Source of the DNA: an uncultured Saprospiraceae bacterium
GTDB taxonomy: Bacteria; Bacteroidota; Bacteroidia; Chitinophagales; Saprospiraceae
NCBI GenBank assembly: GCA_905480605.1
Contig: CAJQRD010000045.1
Location: 24,392 to 88,391, forward strand
DNA: 64,000 nt
Direction: 5' to 3'
Below the pieces are notes generated by a model. The model was not told the DNA's origin and made no database searches. It saw nothing but the letters and a program-made list of their open reading frames with translations. Shown one piece after another: positions 18,534-26,651 of this stretch (the stretch's first letter is position 1; each line of letters opens with the position of its first letter). The translations under genes were made by a program, and so were the position numbers.

Positions 18534-21089
18534 ATGGCTAAAAAGTCTACTAAAAGCGCTAAGCGTAAAAAGAGTAGTAGTTTGAAGTTAAACGACGAAC
18601 GAATCGTAAAGATTGTTGGCGTTTTATGTTTATTTCTTTCACTATATCTCACCGTTGCATTTGTTTCTTACTTTTTCACATGGCAAGCAGATCAAGACAA
18701 AGTATTACAATTGTCATCTTCAATTTTATTCAATGGAGACATTGATGTACAAAACTGGTTGGGCCGTTTAGGTGCATTTACCTCACATCTTTTTTTCTAC
18801 TGGGGTTTTGGTTTAAGTTCGATCGGCGTTTTATATCTACTTATTAGATTAGGTATTGACTTGGTTTCAAGACACCCATTGACAAGATTCTTTAACCAAT
18901 TGCTTCATATGGTTTTGGTAATGAGTTTTGCTTCAGTGATTTTGGAATTCATTTTCCGTTCTTCTGAATTCAGCTGGGGTGGATTAATGGGATATTCTAT
19001 ATACTCATATTTGGCAAGTTTTCTAGGACAGATTGGATTGGTTATGTTGATGATTTTAACAATATTAGCAGCATTCATATGGATAATCAATCCGATTATT
19101 CATTTGGACAGAATCAGATTTGCTACAGATTTTGGAAGTTTAGCTATATCAAAGTTGGACTTTTTAACCACTTGGGCACAATCTGAAGAAGATACTGATA
19201 TCCGTTCTAAAAAAACCAGAACTACGAATAAGAGAAAAAGTCTTTTCAATGAAATAAGCGAAGAAAAAGCTGAATCCAATACAGATAATGATGGTACTTT
19301 GAAGCCAAGAACAACTGATTTTTCTACGGAACAAAACGAGGAGGAAGGTATTGAATTGAATCTTCCTGAGACTTTAGTGAATTTCAAAAAAGCACAGAAA
19401 GAAAAAGCAGCTAAAGCCAATCAAGGTCCTGATTTGGAATTGGAATTGGAAGAAGTTAATATTCCAGAAACTCCCCATGTTGCACCTAGTGAAGTAAAGG
19501 TTTCAAATTCTATTATTCCCGATATGAAGAGCGATAAGCTTTATGTACAGGAAGACAATAAAGATGACTTTGAACCATACGATCCAACGAAAGAATTGTC
19601 AAATTATAAATTTCCAACTTTTGATATTTTAGAAGAGTATGCTGATCAAAAAATACAGATCAACAGACAGGAATTGGAAGAAAATAAGAATCAAATTATA
19701 AAGACTCTTCTCAATTATAACATTAAGATTACAAAGATTAGAGCCACAATTGGTCCTACTGTTACGCTTTATGAAATAGTGCCGGCTCCTGGTGTGAAAA
19801 TTTCTTCTATCAAAAAATTAGAGGATGATATTGCATTGAGTTTAGCTGCATTAGGTATTAGAATTATTGCACCTATTCCTGGTAAGGGGACTGTAGGTAT
19901 TGAGGTACCTAATAAAAATAAGCAGATAGTTTCATTCAAAGAAGTAGTTACTTCAGAGAAATTTCAAAATGCGAAAATGGATTTACCAATTGTATTGGGT
20001 AAGACCATTTCAAATGAGGTTTTTGTAGCTGATTTGGCTAAGATGCCTCACCTTCTAATAGCAGGTGCAACGGGTCAAGGAAAGTCAGTTGGTATCAATA
20101 CTATATTGATGTCATTGCTCTATAAGAAGCACCCTTCCCAAGTTAAGTTGGTGATGATCGATCCGAAAAAAGTTGAATTATTTCCGTATAGTTCTTTGGA
20201 TAAACACTTTTTGGGTTTCTTACCAAACGAAGATGAGACAATTATAACAGATACAAAGAAAGCGATCAAAACGTTGATTTCATTGACTATTGAAATGGAT
20301 GATCGTTACGACTTGTTGAAAAAAGCAAGGGCAAGAAATATAAAAGAATACAATGCTAAATATGTAAACAGAAAGATATCTCCAAAAGATGGGCACAGAT
20401 TCTTACCGTTTATTGTTTTGGTTATTGACGAGTTTGCTGATTTGATAATGACAGCTGGTAAAGAAATTGAGTTACCAATTGCTAGATTGGCACAGTTGGC
20501 AAGAGCAATTGGTATTCACTTGATCATTGCGACTCAACGACCAAGTGTTAAGATTATCACAGGTATGATAAAAGCAAACTTCCCTGCTAGATTGGCATTT
20601 AGAGTGACATCTCAAATTGATTCAAGAACTATTTTGGATTCTAAAGGTGCTGAACAGTTAATTGGTAAAGGTGATATGTTGTTGACTGTTGGTAGTGATA
20701 TAATAAGATTACAATGTGCATTTGTGGATACACCAGAAGTAGAGGAAGCGATCAATCAGATCAGCGCACAAAAAGGATTTATTGAGCCTTTCCACTTGCC
20801 AGAAGTGGCAGATGAGAACGGTGAAATGGGTGACACAAACCTTAAGTGGTCTGACCTTGATCCTATGTTTGAAGAAGCTGCTCGTATGGTCGTGTCAAGT
20901 CAACATGGATCAACGTCTAATATCCAGAGAAAAATGCAGTTGGGTTACAACCGAGCAGGACGTATCATGGATCAAATGGAAGCATTGGGAATTGTTGGAG
21001 AAGCGAATGGAAGTAAACCACGTAAAGTATTATTCGTTTCAGAAGTTGAGTTGTTAAATTATATTGACCACTTGAAATCAGGAGGTTAG
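18534..21089 (+). CDS. ftsK: DNA translocase FtsK
   Basis: The 851-residue septal DNA pump moves chromosome dimers and termini during division. After a Lys/Ser-rich head it has about four membrane helices (24-48, 82-107, 121-142, 162-186), then a charged linker (190-380). The motor follows: alpha domain, Walker A GATGQGKS (511-518), a Walker B-type 'VLVIDEFADLIM', and 'ATQRPSVKIITGMIKANFPARLAFRV'. A C-terminal gamma winged helix (about 785-850, 'SNIQRKMQLGYNRAGRIMDQME') reads KOPS-like sites. The length is typical of Bacteroidota FtsK. A cvpA-like and a lolA-like gene follow downstream. Confidence 0.97.
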   Translation: MAKKSTKSAKRKKSSSLKLNDERIVKIVGVLCLFLSLYLTVAFVSYFFTWQADQDKVLQLSSSILFNGDIDVQNWLGRLGAFTSHLFFYWGFGLSSIGVLYLLIRLGIDLVSRHPLTRFFNQLLHMVLVMSFASVILEFIFRSSEFSWGGLMGYSIYSYLASFLGQIGLVMLMILTILAAFIWIINPIIHLDRIRFATDFGSLAISKLDFLTTWAQSEEDTDIRSKKTRTTNKRKSLFNEISEEKAESNTDNDGTLKPRTTDFSTEQNEEEGIELNLPETLVNFKKAQKEKAAKANQGPDLELELEEVNIPETPHVAPSEVKVSNSIIPDMKSDKLYVQEDNKDDFEPYDPTKELSNYKFPTFDILEEYADQKIQINRQELEENKNQIIKTLLNYNIKITKIRATIGPTVTLYEIVPAPGVKISSIKKLEDDIALSLAALGIRIIAPIPGKGTVGIEVPNKNKQIVSFKEVVTSEKFQNAKMDLPIVLGKTISNEVFVADLAKMPHLLIAGATGQGKSVGINTILMSLLYKKHPSQVKLVMIDPKKVELFPYSSLDKHFLGFLPNEDETIITDTKKAIKTLISLTIEMDDRYDLLKKARARNIKEYNAKYVNRKISPKDGHRFLPFIVLVIDEFADLIMTAGKEIELPIARLAQLARAIGIHLIIATQRPSVKIITGMIKANFPARLAFRVTSQIDSRTILDSKGAEQLIGKGDMLLTVGSDIIRLQCAFVDTPEVEEAINQISAQKGFIEPFHLPEVADENGEMGDTNLKWSDLDPMFEEAARMVVSSQHGSTSNIQRKMQLGYNRAGRIMDQMEALGIVGEANGSKPRKVLFVSEVELLNYIDHLKSGG

Positions 21090-21206
21090 AGGTTAATGTC
21101 AACAACTTTGTTTACCGAAGTTTAATACGTAGGTAAATGATTCAATGTCAACAATGTCAATAGTGATTCAATGTTGGTCAAAGAAAAACACAATATTTAA
21201 AAGTAT

Positions 21207-21237
21207 AATCCTGAGGCTTTTGCCTTGGGATTTTTTC
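21207..21237 (+). terminator. Rho-independent terminator after ftsK
   Basis: An 11-bp stem (21207-21217 with 21222-21232) includes two G-U pairs, has a TTTT loop and is followed by a T run. Confidence 0.75.
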
Positions 21238-21348
21238 ATTTTTGACTTCATGTTTAATTCAGATCTGAATCTTATGCATTTTCGTCTAATTAAATCATTC
21301 TTAGTAATTAAATAATCTATATTGGTCACAGAAATTAATTTACACACT

Positions 21349-21897
21349 ATGGTATTAGACATAATTACAGGTATTTTGGTTGCTTACGGATTTTATCAAG
21401 GTTTTAGCAAAGGTTTAATTAAGACTGTTTTTGCAACGTTATCAATTTTGATTGCTGTTGTGGCTACACTTAAATTATCAAGCTTGGTTTTTGAAGTATT
21501 GAAATCTACCTTTTCTTTTCATCAAGGAATACTATTTGCTTTGTCGTTTATTTTGACATTCATAGTGACGATGGCCTTGGTTCGATTTGTAGGAAACAAA
21601 TTAGAAAAATTGTTCAAGACCCTTCATATTGGAGGTGTTAATAAATTAGCGGGAGGAGTTGTTTTGGGATTGTTTTATGCTATGTTAATTAGTTTCGCTG
21701 TGTTCTTTGCAAACAAAGTAAGCTTGATTTCTGAAGAGCAAAAGAATGCATCTTTTTCTTATGAACTTCTTGAACCATTACCAAGAATGACTCAAGGAAT
21801 AGGAGAAGCACTAAAGCCAATGTTCAGCGAATTCTGGGATGCATTGATTTCAACAATGGATTCAGTAAAAGAGAAAGGCGAGGAAATGTCTAATTAG
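21349..21897 (+). CDS. CvpA family membrane protein
   Basis: This 182-residue protein has four hydrophobic helices. It begins 'LDIITGILVAYGFYQGFSKGLIKTVF', where the G-x-x-x-G-x-x-K-G turn is the CvpA signature, and is followed by 'L-A-G-G-V-V-L-G-L-F-Y' in the last helix. The ATG at 21349 starts exactly before the first helix; an upstream TTG (21322) is not needed. In E. coli CvpA is linked to colicin V export and envelope stability, and the general role is unknown. It converges with a short secreted protein gene. Confidence 0.85.
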   Translation: MVLDIITGILVAYGFYQGFSKGLIKTVFATLSILIAVVATLKLSSLVFEVLKSTFSFHQGILFALSFILTFIVTMALVRFVGNKLEKLFKTLHIGGVNKLAGGVVLGLFYAMLISFAVFFANKVSLISEEQKNASFSYELLEPLPRMTQGIGEALKPMFSEFWDALISTMDSVKEKGEEMSN

Positions 21898-21902
21898 GCT
21901 CT

Positions 21903-22430
21903 TTAATTTTTATTTAAATAGTATTGAGCATGTGTAGGAAAAGTGGCGCTGCCATAGTGACTAAAGCAAGATTCATGATCTTCCTTGAATTTATATTGTC
22001 TGATAAATTTCTCTAGGAGAACTCCCATTTTATCAAAGTCAATATTTTTTGAATTTGGTTTTGGAAAGTAGGTGATGTGTTTAATTGTACCATCTCCATT
22101 CCAGAAGACATTGATCCATATTTTTACACCCTTAATATCGAAAGTATCTGCTTCAGCAAACAATTCTATTTCATGAAGCATACCCAACCATGATTTGTAG
22201 GCTTTGTCCATGGAGTCGTCACTGATAGAAAAAAGAGGAACGCTACAATCTTCTACCAATTTCTCATATTCAACTTCTTTGTCTCCGAGCATAAAGACTG
22301 CAGGTAAGGTGTCTAAAGCAATAGATGTGGATAGTGCATCAGAAGTGAAAATTAAGCCCATCATGAAAACAAAAATTGTTGACTTTATTGATGATTTGTT
22401 AGTATTTATCAGTTGATTACGTATTATCAT
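21903..22430 (-). CDS. Exported protein of unknown function
   Basis: The 175-residue protein has a Lys-rich head and hydrophobic core ('STIFVFMMGLIFTS') that look like a signal peptide with cleavage near residue 35. The mature part contains 'INVFWNGDGTIKHITYFPKPNS', a pattern seen in small periplasmic TonB-like/energy-transducer C-terminal folds, but I cannot assign a family. It ends only 5 bp from the convergent cvpA-like gene. A TACATTTG box ends 4 bp upstream of its ATG. Confidence 0.65.
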   Translation of the reverse strand: MIIRNQLINTNKSSIKSTIFVFMMGLIFTSDALSTSIALDTLPAVFMLGDKEVEYEKLVEDCSVPLFSISDDSMDKAYKSWLGMLHEIELFAEADTFDIKGVKIWINVFWNGDGTIKHITYFPKPNSKNIDFDKMGVLLEKFIRQYKFKEDHESCFSHYGSATFPTHAQYYLNKN

Positions 22431-22529
22431 ATTACAAATGTAATGATTTTAAGGATGACAGTTCTGGCTTTTGACAATATTGATCCCAATTTTAACATGC
22501 TTTTAAATGAAATTAAGTTTTTAGCAACT

Positions 22530-22537
22530 TACCTTTG
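22530..22537 (+). promoter_or_regulatory. Bacteroidota -7 box (TACCTTTG)
   Basis: TACCTTTG is a perfect TAnnTTTG match 58 bp upstream of the lolA-like gene. The -33 element is not clear. Confidence 0.55.
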
Positions 22538-22595
22538 ATTGTTTACTACAGTTATCATTGTGTTGGTTGTTTTTAAAATTTGAAATATTAGTTGG

Positions 22596-23264
22596 ATGAA
22601 ATTTTTAGTGTTATTATTTATAATGACTTCAAGTGCATTGATTGCACAGAATAATTATAACCAAGCTTCTGATTCAGATGCAAAAGCAATTGAGATATTA
22701 AAAGCTATTGAAAAAGATTTTACAGATACAAAATCACATTTGATTGGCTTTGATTTTGTTATTGAATCTCCTGGAAATCCAAATGATACCTACCGAGGCA
22801 CACTGTTGCAGGCTGGTGATAATTTTGAATTGGACATGGGTATTAGAAAAATAATTACAAACAACGAAACTGTGTGGATGTATTTGAAAGATGACAATGA
22901 AGTGCAAATCAATGATGCAGATTTTGGAGGTGAGGGTGAATATATGTCGCCTTCAACAATTTTTAGTTTGTATAAGTCCAACGAATTCATTTTTGCTATT
23001 TCTAACTATGGAAAAGAAGACGGCAAATCTATAGTTCAGATTGAAGGCAAACCCATAGATGAAGAATCAGAATATTCTAAGTTAAGATTGACTGTTGAAG
23101 AGAATGGACAGGTTGTAAAACGCCTGAAAATATTTTTAAAAAATGGAGGTCGTATGACTACTCAGATTTTAAGTCACAAGAAAAATGTTAAGCTTTCCAA
23201 GTCGAATTTCAAATTTTCACCTAGTGATTACCCAGGTGTTATGGTTGAGGATCTGCGGTTTTAA
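22596..23264 (+). CDS. LolA-like periplasmic lipoprotein carrier protein
   Basis: The 222-residue protein has a signal peptide (cleavage after Ile-Ala-Gln near 18). Its mature part follows the LolA/LolB half-barrel pattern: an amphipathic 'AIEILKAIEKDF' helix, beta strands 'LIGFDFVIESPG' and 'YRGTLLQAGDNFELDMG', then 'ETVWMYLKDDNEVQINDAD' with the Trp typical of LolA strand 5. LolA ferries lipoproteins from the Lol ABC transporter to the outer membrane. Bacteroidota LolA proteins are divergent, so the assignment rests on strand pattern and on lying close to ftsK, a common arrangement in the phylum. Confidence 0.8.
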   Translation: MKFLVLLFIMTSSALIAQNNYNQASDSDAKAIEILKAIEKDFTDTKSHLIGFDFVIESPGNPNDTYRGTLLQAGDNFELDMGIRKIITNNETVWMYLKDDNEVQINDADFGGEGEYMSPSTIFSLYKSNEFIFAISNYGKEDGKSIVQIEGKPIDEESEYSKLRLTVEENGQVVKRLKIFLKNGGRMTTQILSHKKNVKLSKSNFKFSPSDYPGVMVEDLRF

Positions 23265-23514
23265 TTTGTATTATATCAGCACATATAATATCTTTTATAT
23301 GCTTAAGGGTCTCAAATAAAAAGTTTCTATTCCCCCTAATTACTGTTAATTACCTAAATGTGTTTAGAGTAATAAAACTATAATATTCCTTATGTTGAAA
23401 TTGGAATTTATAAGTTCTACGTTCTGTATGTCTGATATTTTTGCATGCAATTTAACAGGATGAATTCTTAGAGTTAATGGTGAATATTATTGACTTATAT
23501 TTACAATAAAAAAT

Positions 23515-24249
23515 ATGCGTTTATCCAGTTCAATAGGGTTGATATTGATTGTGTTTTTGTCTTGTCAAGAAGCAAAGATGAACCAAGATATGAAAGAGCA
23601 AAAACATCATAAGCCAGTACTTATAAAAGATGCATACAATGTTGGTTTTTTGATAATGGATGGTGTTTATAATACCGAGTTGACAGCACCTTATGATATT
23701 TTTCAACATACTAAATTCAGGCAAGGTATTAAACCTATGAATGTATTTTGCGTCGCACAAACTTTAGATGTTGTAACAAGTTTTGAGGGTATGCGTATAA
23801 TTCCAGATTACAGTTTTACAAACGGAGATTATCCTAAGATCGATATTCTTGTTGTACCAAGTGCGGAACATCATCTTGATTCAGATTTGGAAAACGAAGA
23901 GATGATCAGTTGGATTAAAAAAACAAGTGAGAAATGTGAGTTTGTGACTTCACACTGCGATGGTGCATTTGTATTGGCAAAAGCTGGTATTTTGGACAAT
24001 GTGGCTTCTACTACTTTTCCAAGTGATATTGATGCCTACAAGAAAATGTATCCAGAGTTGAATGTTATTTCCGACGTGTTATTTGTACATGATGATAAGT
24101 ATATAACATCTGCAGGTGGCGCTAAGTCATTTGAGGCAGCCTTGTATTTATGCGAGCATTTGTATGGTAAAAAAATTGCTGAAAGCTTGGCTGGCGGTTT
24201 GGTGATTGATTGGGATTTGGATGAGGTCAAGCATTTGATTGTTGAGTAA
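23515..24249 (+). CDS. DJ-1/PfpI-family lipoprotein
   Basis: This 244-residue protein has lipobox F-L-S-C (Cys17), which places it in the envelope. That is odd for this mainly cytosolic family. The DJ-1/PfpI fold follows: 'NVGFLIMDGVYNTELTAPYDIF' with a conserved acidic residue (Glu55), and the nucleophile elbow 'T-S-H-C-D-G-A-F' with Cys148. Then comes 'ITSAGGAKSFEAALYLCEHLYG', as in isonitrile-hydratase-like and AraC-associated members. Which reaction it catalyses is not clear. It is a single gene, followed by a GC-rich hairpin repeat. Confidence 0.85.
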   Translation: MRLSSSIGLILIVFLSCQEAKMNQDMKEQKHHKPVLIKDAYNVGFLIMDGVYNTELTAPYDIFQHTKFRQGIKPMNVFCVAQTLDVVTSFEGMRIIPDYSFTNGDYPKIDILVVPSAEHHLDSDLENEEMISWIKKTSEKCEFVTSHCDGAFVLAKAGILDNVASTTFPSDIDAYKKMYPELNVISDVLFVHDDKYITSAGGAKSFEAALYLCEHLYGKKIAESLAGGLVIDWDLDEVKHLIVE

Positions 24250-24252
24250 AAA

Positions 24253-24315
24253 GGCTCTGCCAGAGACCTGTCTCTGGCAGGGATGGGTCTCTGCCAGAGA
24301 GGGGTCTCTTGCTGA
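24253..24315. repeat. GC-rich hairpin repeat, copy 1
   Basis: The segment holds three related arms. CTGCCAGAGA (24257-24266) can pair with TCTCTGGCAG (24271-24280), which can instead pair with CTGCCAGAGA (24291-24300). The distal part (TCTCTGGCAGGGAT, then CCAGAGAGGGGTC) matches the perfect hairpin at 47626-47685 closely. Both copies lie just downstream of a rightward gene. It has no T tract, so a terminator role is unlikely. Confidence 0.75.
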
Positions 24316-24409
24316 TTTAAAGCCTAAATAACCAAATTATATTTGGTTTCTTTTCTATTGTTTGATTCATGATCACTATATTGAGCTTGCTGTCAAGAGT
24401 ATTTATAGA

Positions 24410-24452
24410 TGTGAAAAAGATAGAGGCCAACAGAAAAAACTGCAAGCCTCTA
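24410..24452 (-). terminator. Possible terminator for the leftward lipoprotein gene
   Basis: TAGAGGC (24421-24427) and GCCTCTA (24446-24452) form a 7-bp stem with an 18-nt loop. On the minus strand it is followed by ATCTTTTTC. The large loop makes this uncertain. Confidence 0.45.
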
Positions 24453-24474
24453 ACTAAATTCAACTAACTCATTT

Positions 24475-24640
24475 TATACCACTTACGTTCATAATTATCA
24501 CTTATTTTCAAGTTTATTCTTCATGTCTCAGCGTTAAAAATACTCGTGATAGCTAAGGCTATCACTGCGTTTTTCGCCTTGATCAATTTTGAATAATTCT
24601 TGAAAATAAAGCGACATTATCAAACGCAAATGGTATTATA
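24475..24640. mobile_element. MITE-like long imperfect palindrome
   Basis: About 166 bp read almost the same on both strands. Outer arms TATACCAyTTrCGTT lead to TTATTTTCAAG (about 24502-24512) facing CTTGAAAATAA. A central GTGATAGC/GCTATCAC hairpin (24546-24553, 24558-24565) has a TAAG loop. It encodes nothing. One end coincides with the stop codon of the leftward lipoprotein gene (TAA on the minus strand, 24636-24638), so it appears to have settled at a gene end. Target duplications were not identified. Confidence 0.65.
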
Positions 24641-25811
24641 TCCTAACAGATCTTAATTCATCTGAAAATTTACCTTTTAATATTTTTGTAGCTTCTAACA
24701 ACATGTTTTCATCATAAGGAAATGGTAATGGGTTGTGTTTTATCCTATTGATGTCATGGTTACATAATGCGCGTTTATCTCCTTTAAATTTTAAAGCGTA
24801 ATCATCGAATCTGGTCTCTACTTCTAGAGGGAAATCCTTTATCACTGTATTCGTTAGGTTATCTATATAAATAAACCTTGCTGCCGCCATACTAGTTTTG
24901 GTTCTTTTAATCTCAGTTATATGAGCTTTTACAGTTTTAAAGAGTTTAATCTTTACTGGCTTACCTAGCGAATCAATTTTATTTTTCCCATTCTTTGTCT
25001 TTGCATATTTCCAACCATTTTTAACTTTCTTTTTATCAGTATGGCGAGAAACTACTTCCCTTTCTGGACTTACGTCAAGATCAACAAGAATAAATTTCGC
25101 AGTGTAGTCAAATGAATCAATATTAGGATTGTTGAAATAGTACTTTCTCCAAATGCTGTTTAATCTGTTTACATTTATTCTTTCCATTTCTCTTCTGATT
25201 TGAAATGGTGTATATACAAACTCATCACTTCCCAGTTCTACATTAATATGCACTTTTCCAAATTCATGTGCATCTCTTCTTAATGAATAACTATCCTTAT
25301 AGTTGTCTCTGTAGTCTGCAACATTTTTGAATTGATTGTATGCACTTCTTGCCAATGATTTATTGTTTTTATCGTATGCGTCTTGCAATAGATCCTTTGC
25401 AATAGTATATCTAAATTCTGCTGCTTCGTCTAATGTCCTGTTACGTATAGTATGTGTCTTAACAAATTTGAAATGAGCAGTATAACCTTCTTTACTTACA
25501 AGAGGTAAAAATGGTTTTACAGAGTTTTGACGTGCCTCTATTTTATGCGTCAGATTAAGAATTCTGTCCCAATTTTTTGAATACTTTTGGCCGTCTAAGG
25601 TTTCTAATAATTCCATGTCTCTTGCCGTTACTTTTGCAAATGCTTTTTCAAGAGCTTTGACATGTTTTGTTTTCTTGTTTTTCTTGCCCGCTAGTTCCTT
25701 TGTAGCGTATGCAATGGCCTTATCATAATTACCCTTTTCGACCATCTTTTCGATGTTCCTACAGCTAGTAATCAGAAGTACCAATCCTAAAGTGTAAAGT
25801 AAGTTTTTCAT
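24636..25811 (-). CDS. Conserved lipoprotein of unknown function
   Basis: This 391-residue protein has lipobox I-T-S-C (Cys17). The first ~100 residues look helical and TPR-like ('VEKGNYDKAIAYATKEL'). The middle and end are mixed strand/helix with many Lys and Arg and a 'P-F-P-Y' near the C-terminus. I recognise the general type (large Bacteroidota lipoproteins with a degenerate TPR start) but no family function. It is a single gene. Its stop codon lies inside the edge of a MITE-like palindrome. Confidence 0.75.
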   Translation of the reverse strand: MKNLLYTLGLVLLITSCRNIEKMVEKGNYDKAIAYATKELAGKKNKKTKHVKALEKAFAKVTARDMELLETLDGQKYSKNWDRILNLTHKIEARQNSVKPFLPLVSKEGYTAHFKFVKTHTIRNRTLDEAAEFRYTIAKDLLQDAYDKNNKSLARSAYNQFKNVADYRDNYKDSYSLRRDAHEFGKVHINVELGSDEFVYTPFQIRREMERINVNRLNSIWRKYYFNNPNIDSFDYTAKFILVDLDVSPEREVVSRHTDKKKVKNGWKYAKTKNGKNKIDSLGKPVKIKLFKTVKAHITEIKRTKTSMAAARFIYIDNLTNTVIKDFPLEVETRFDDYALKFKGDKRALCNHDINRIKHNPLPFPYDENMLLEATKILKGKFSDELRSVRI

Positions 25812-26063
25812 AGGTCGATAATTTAATTGTTACTAATTGTAGGAAAGATGTAGGAATACAAGGTTATGTTACAAAAGACTTTAGGCTTACGTTTTTGTTA
25901 ACATAAATGGAATGGGTTTTAACAAAAGTTTTTATGTGCTGCTTTTTTCATTTAGAAAATGAACCACTTTGTTCATCAAACTTAGGTAGAAAAGGAATTT
26001 TTTAGGTAGTGATTGATTACGGTGAATTTTCAAAAGAACAAATCTTTAATTCATAATTACTTA

Positions 26064-26651
26064 TTATTTCAGTTTTTCGGCCAGGTCGTCAATGTTTTTA
26101 ATAGCTGAGTAACTTCTTAGAAATTCAAATCTGGTGAATTCTTGGTCGGCTCTAAATCCAAAACCTAAGCTTGTATCTCCTAGGGCAGGTTGCACAATTT
26201 TTACAACTTTGTTCGTATAGATAATTTCATTTTCTTCGTCCCAAATCAATTCGTCTGTAAATAATTTTTCGTTTCTTTTGTTGTAGAGCACAACATTGTT
26301 CTCAACGTATATTTTACTGTCTTTATCTTTTCTAATAGCGTAATCTGCTGTTAGCCAACTTGTAACCTTTTGATTTTCGTTGAAAAATTCTACATGCAAA
26401 CCGTTAGGAAATTCATCATATGATTCTTGTCTTGTAGTATATCTTTTGAGCAATGGACTTAGAATTCGAACTCTCACTATTGCTGAGTCGCTGTATAGCA
26501 TTTCTATGTTTTCGCCAATCTCCAAACTGAAATCATTGGGTTCGGAGATACTTTTAACCTCAGCAAGGTCATTTGTACATGAAGCTATAGATAGCAAAAC
26601 GCAAATTGTAAAAAGAAAAGCTAATGACTTATTTGAGTACTGTGACATCAT
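26064..26651 (-). CDS. lptC: LPS export periplasmic protein LptC
   Basis: The 195-residue protein has an N-terminal lipoprotein-like anchor (I-A-S-C, Cys25). The chain has the LptC jellyroll pattern: 'SDSAIVRVRILSPLLKRY', 'G-L-H-V-E-F-F', 'VTSWLTADYAIRKDKDSKIYVENNVVLYNKRNEKLFTDELIWDEENEIIYTNKVVKI'. LptC passes lipopolysaccharide from LptB2FG to LptA. Its start overlaps the end of the upstream T9SS protein gene by 23 bp. The two are therefore coupled, as often seen in Bacteroidota. A second Met one codon in is an equal start candidate. Confidence 0.88.
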   Translation of the reverse strand: MMSQYSNKSLAFLFTICVLLSIASCTNDLAEVKSISEPNDFSLEIGENIEMLYSDSAIVRVRILSPLLKRYTTRQESYDEFPNGLHVEFFNENQKVTSWLTADYAIRKDKDSKIYVENNVVLYNKRNEKLFTDELIWDEENEIIYTNKVVKIVQPALGDTSLGFGFRADQEFTRFEFLRSYSAIKNIDDLAEKLK

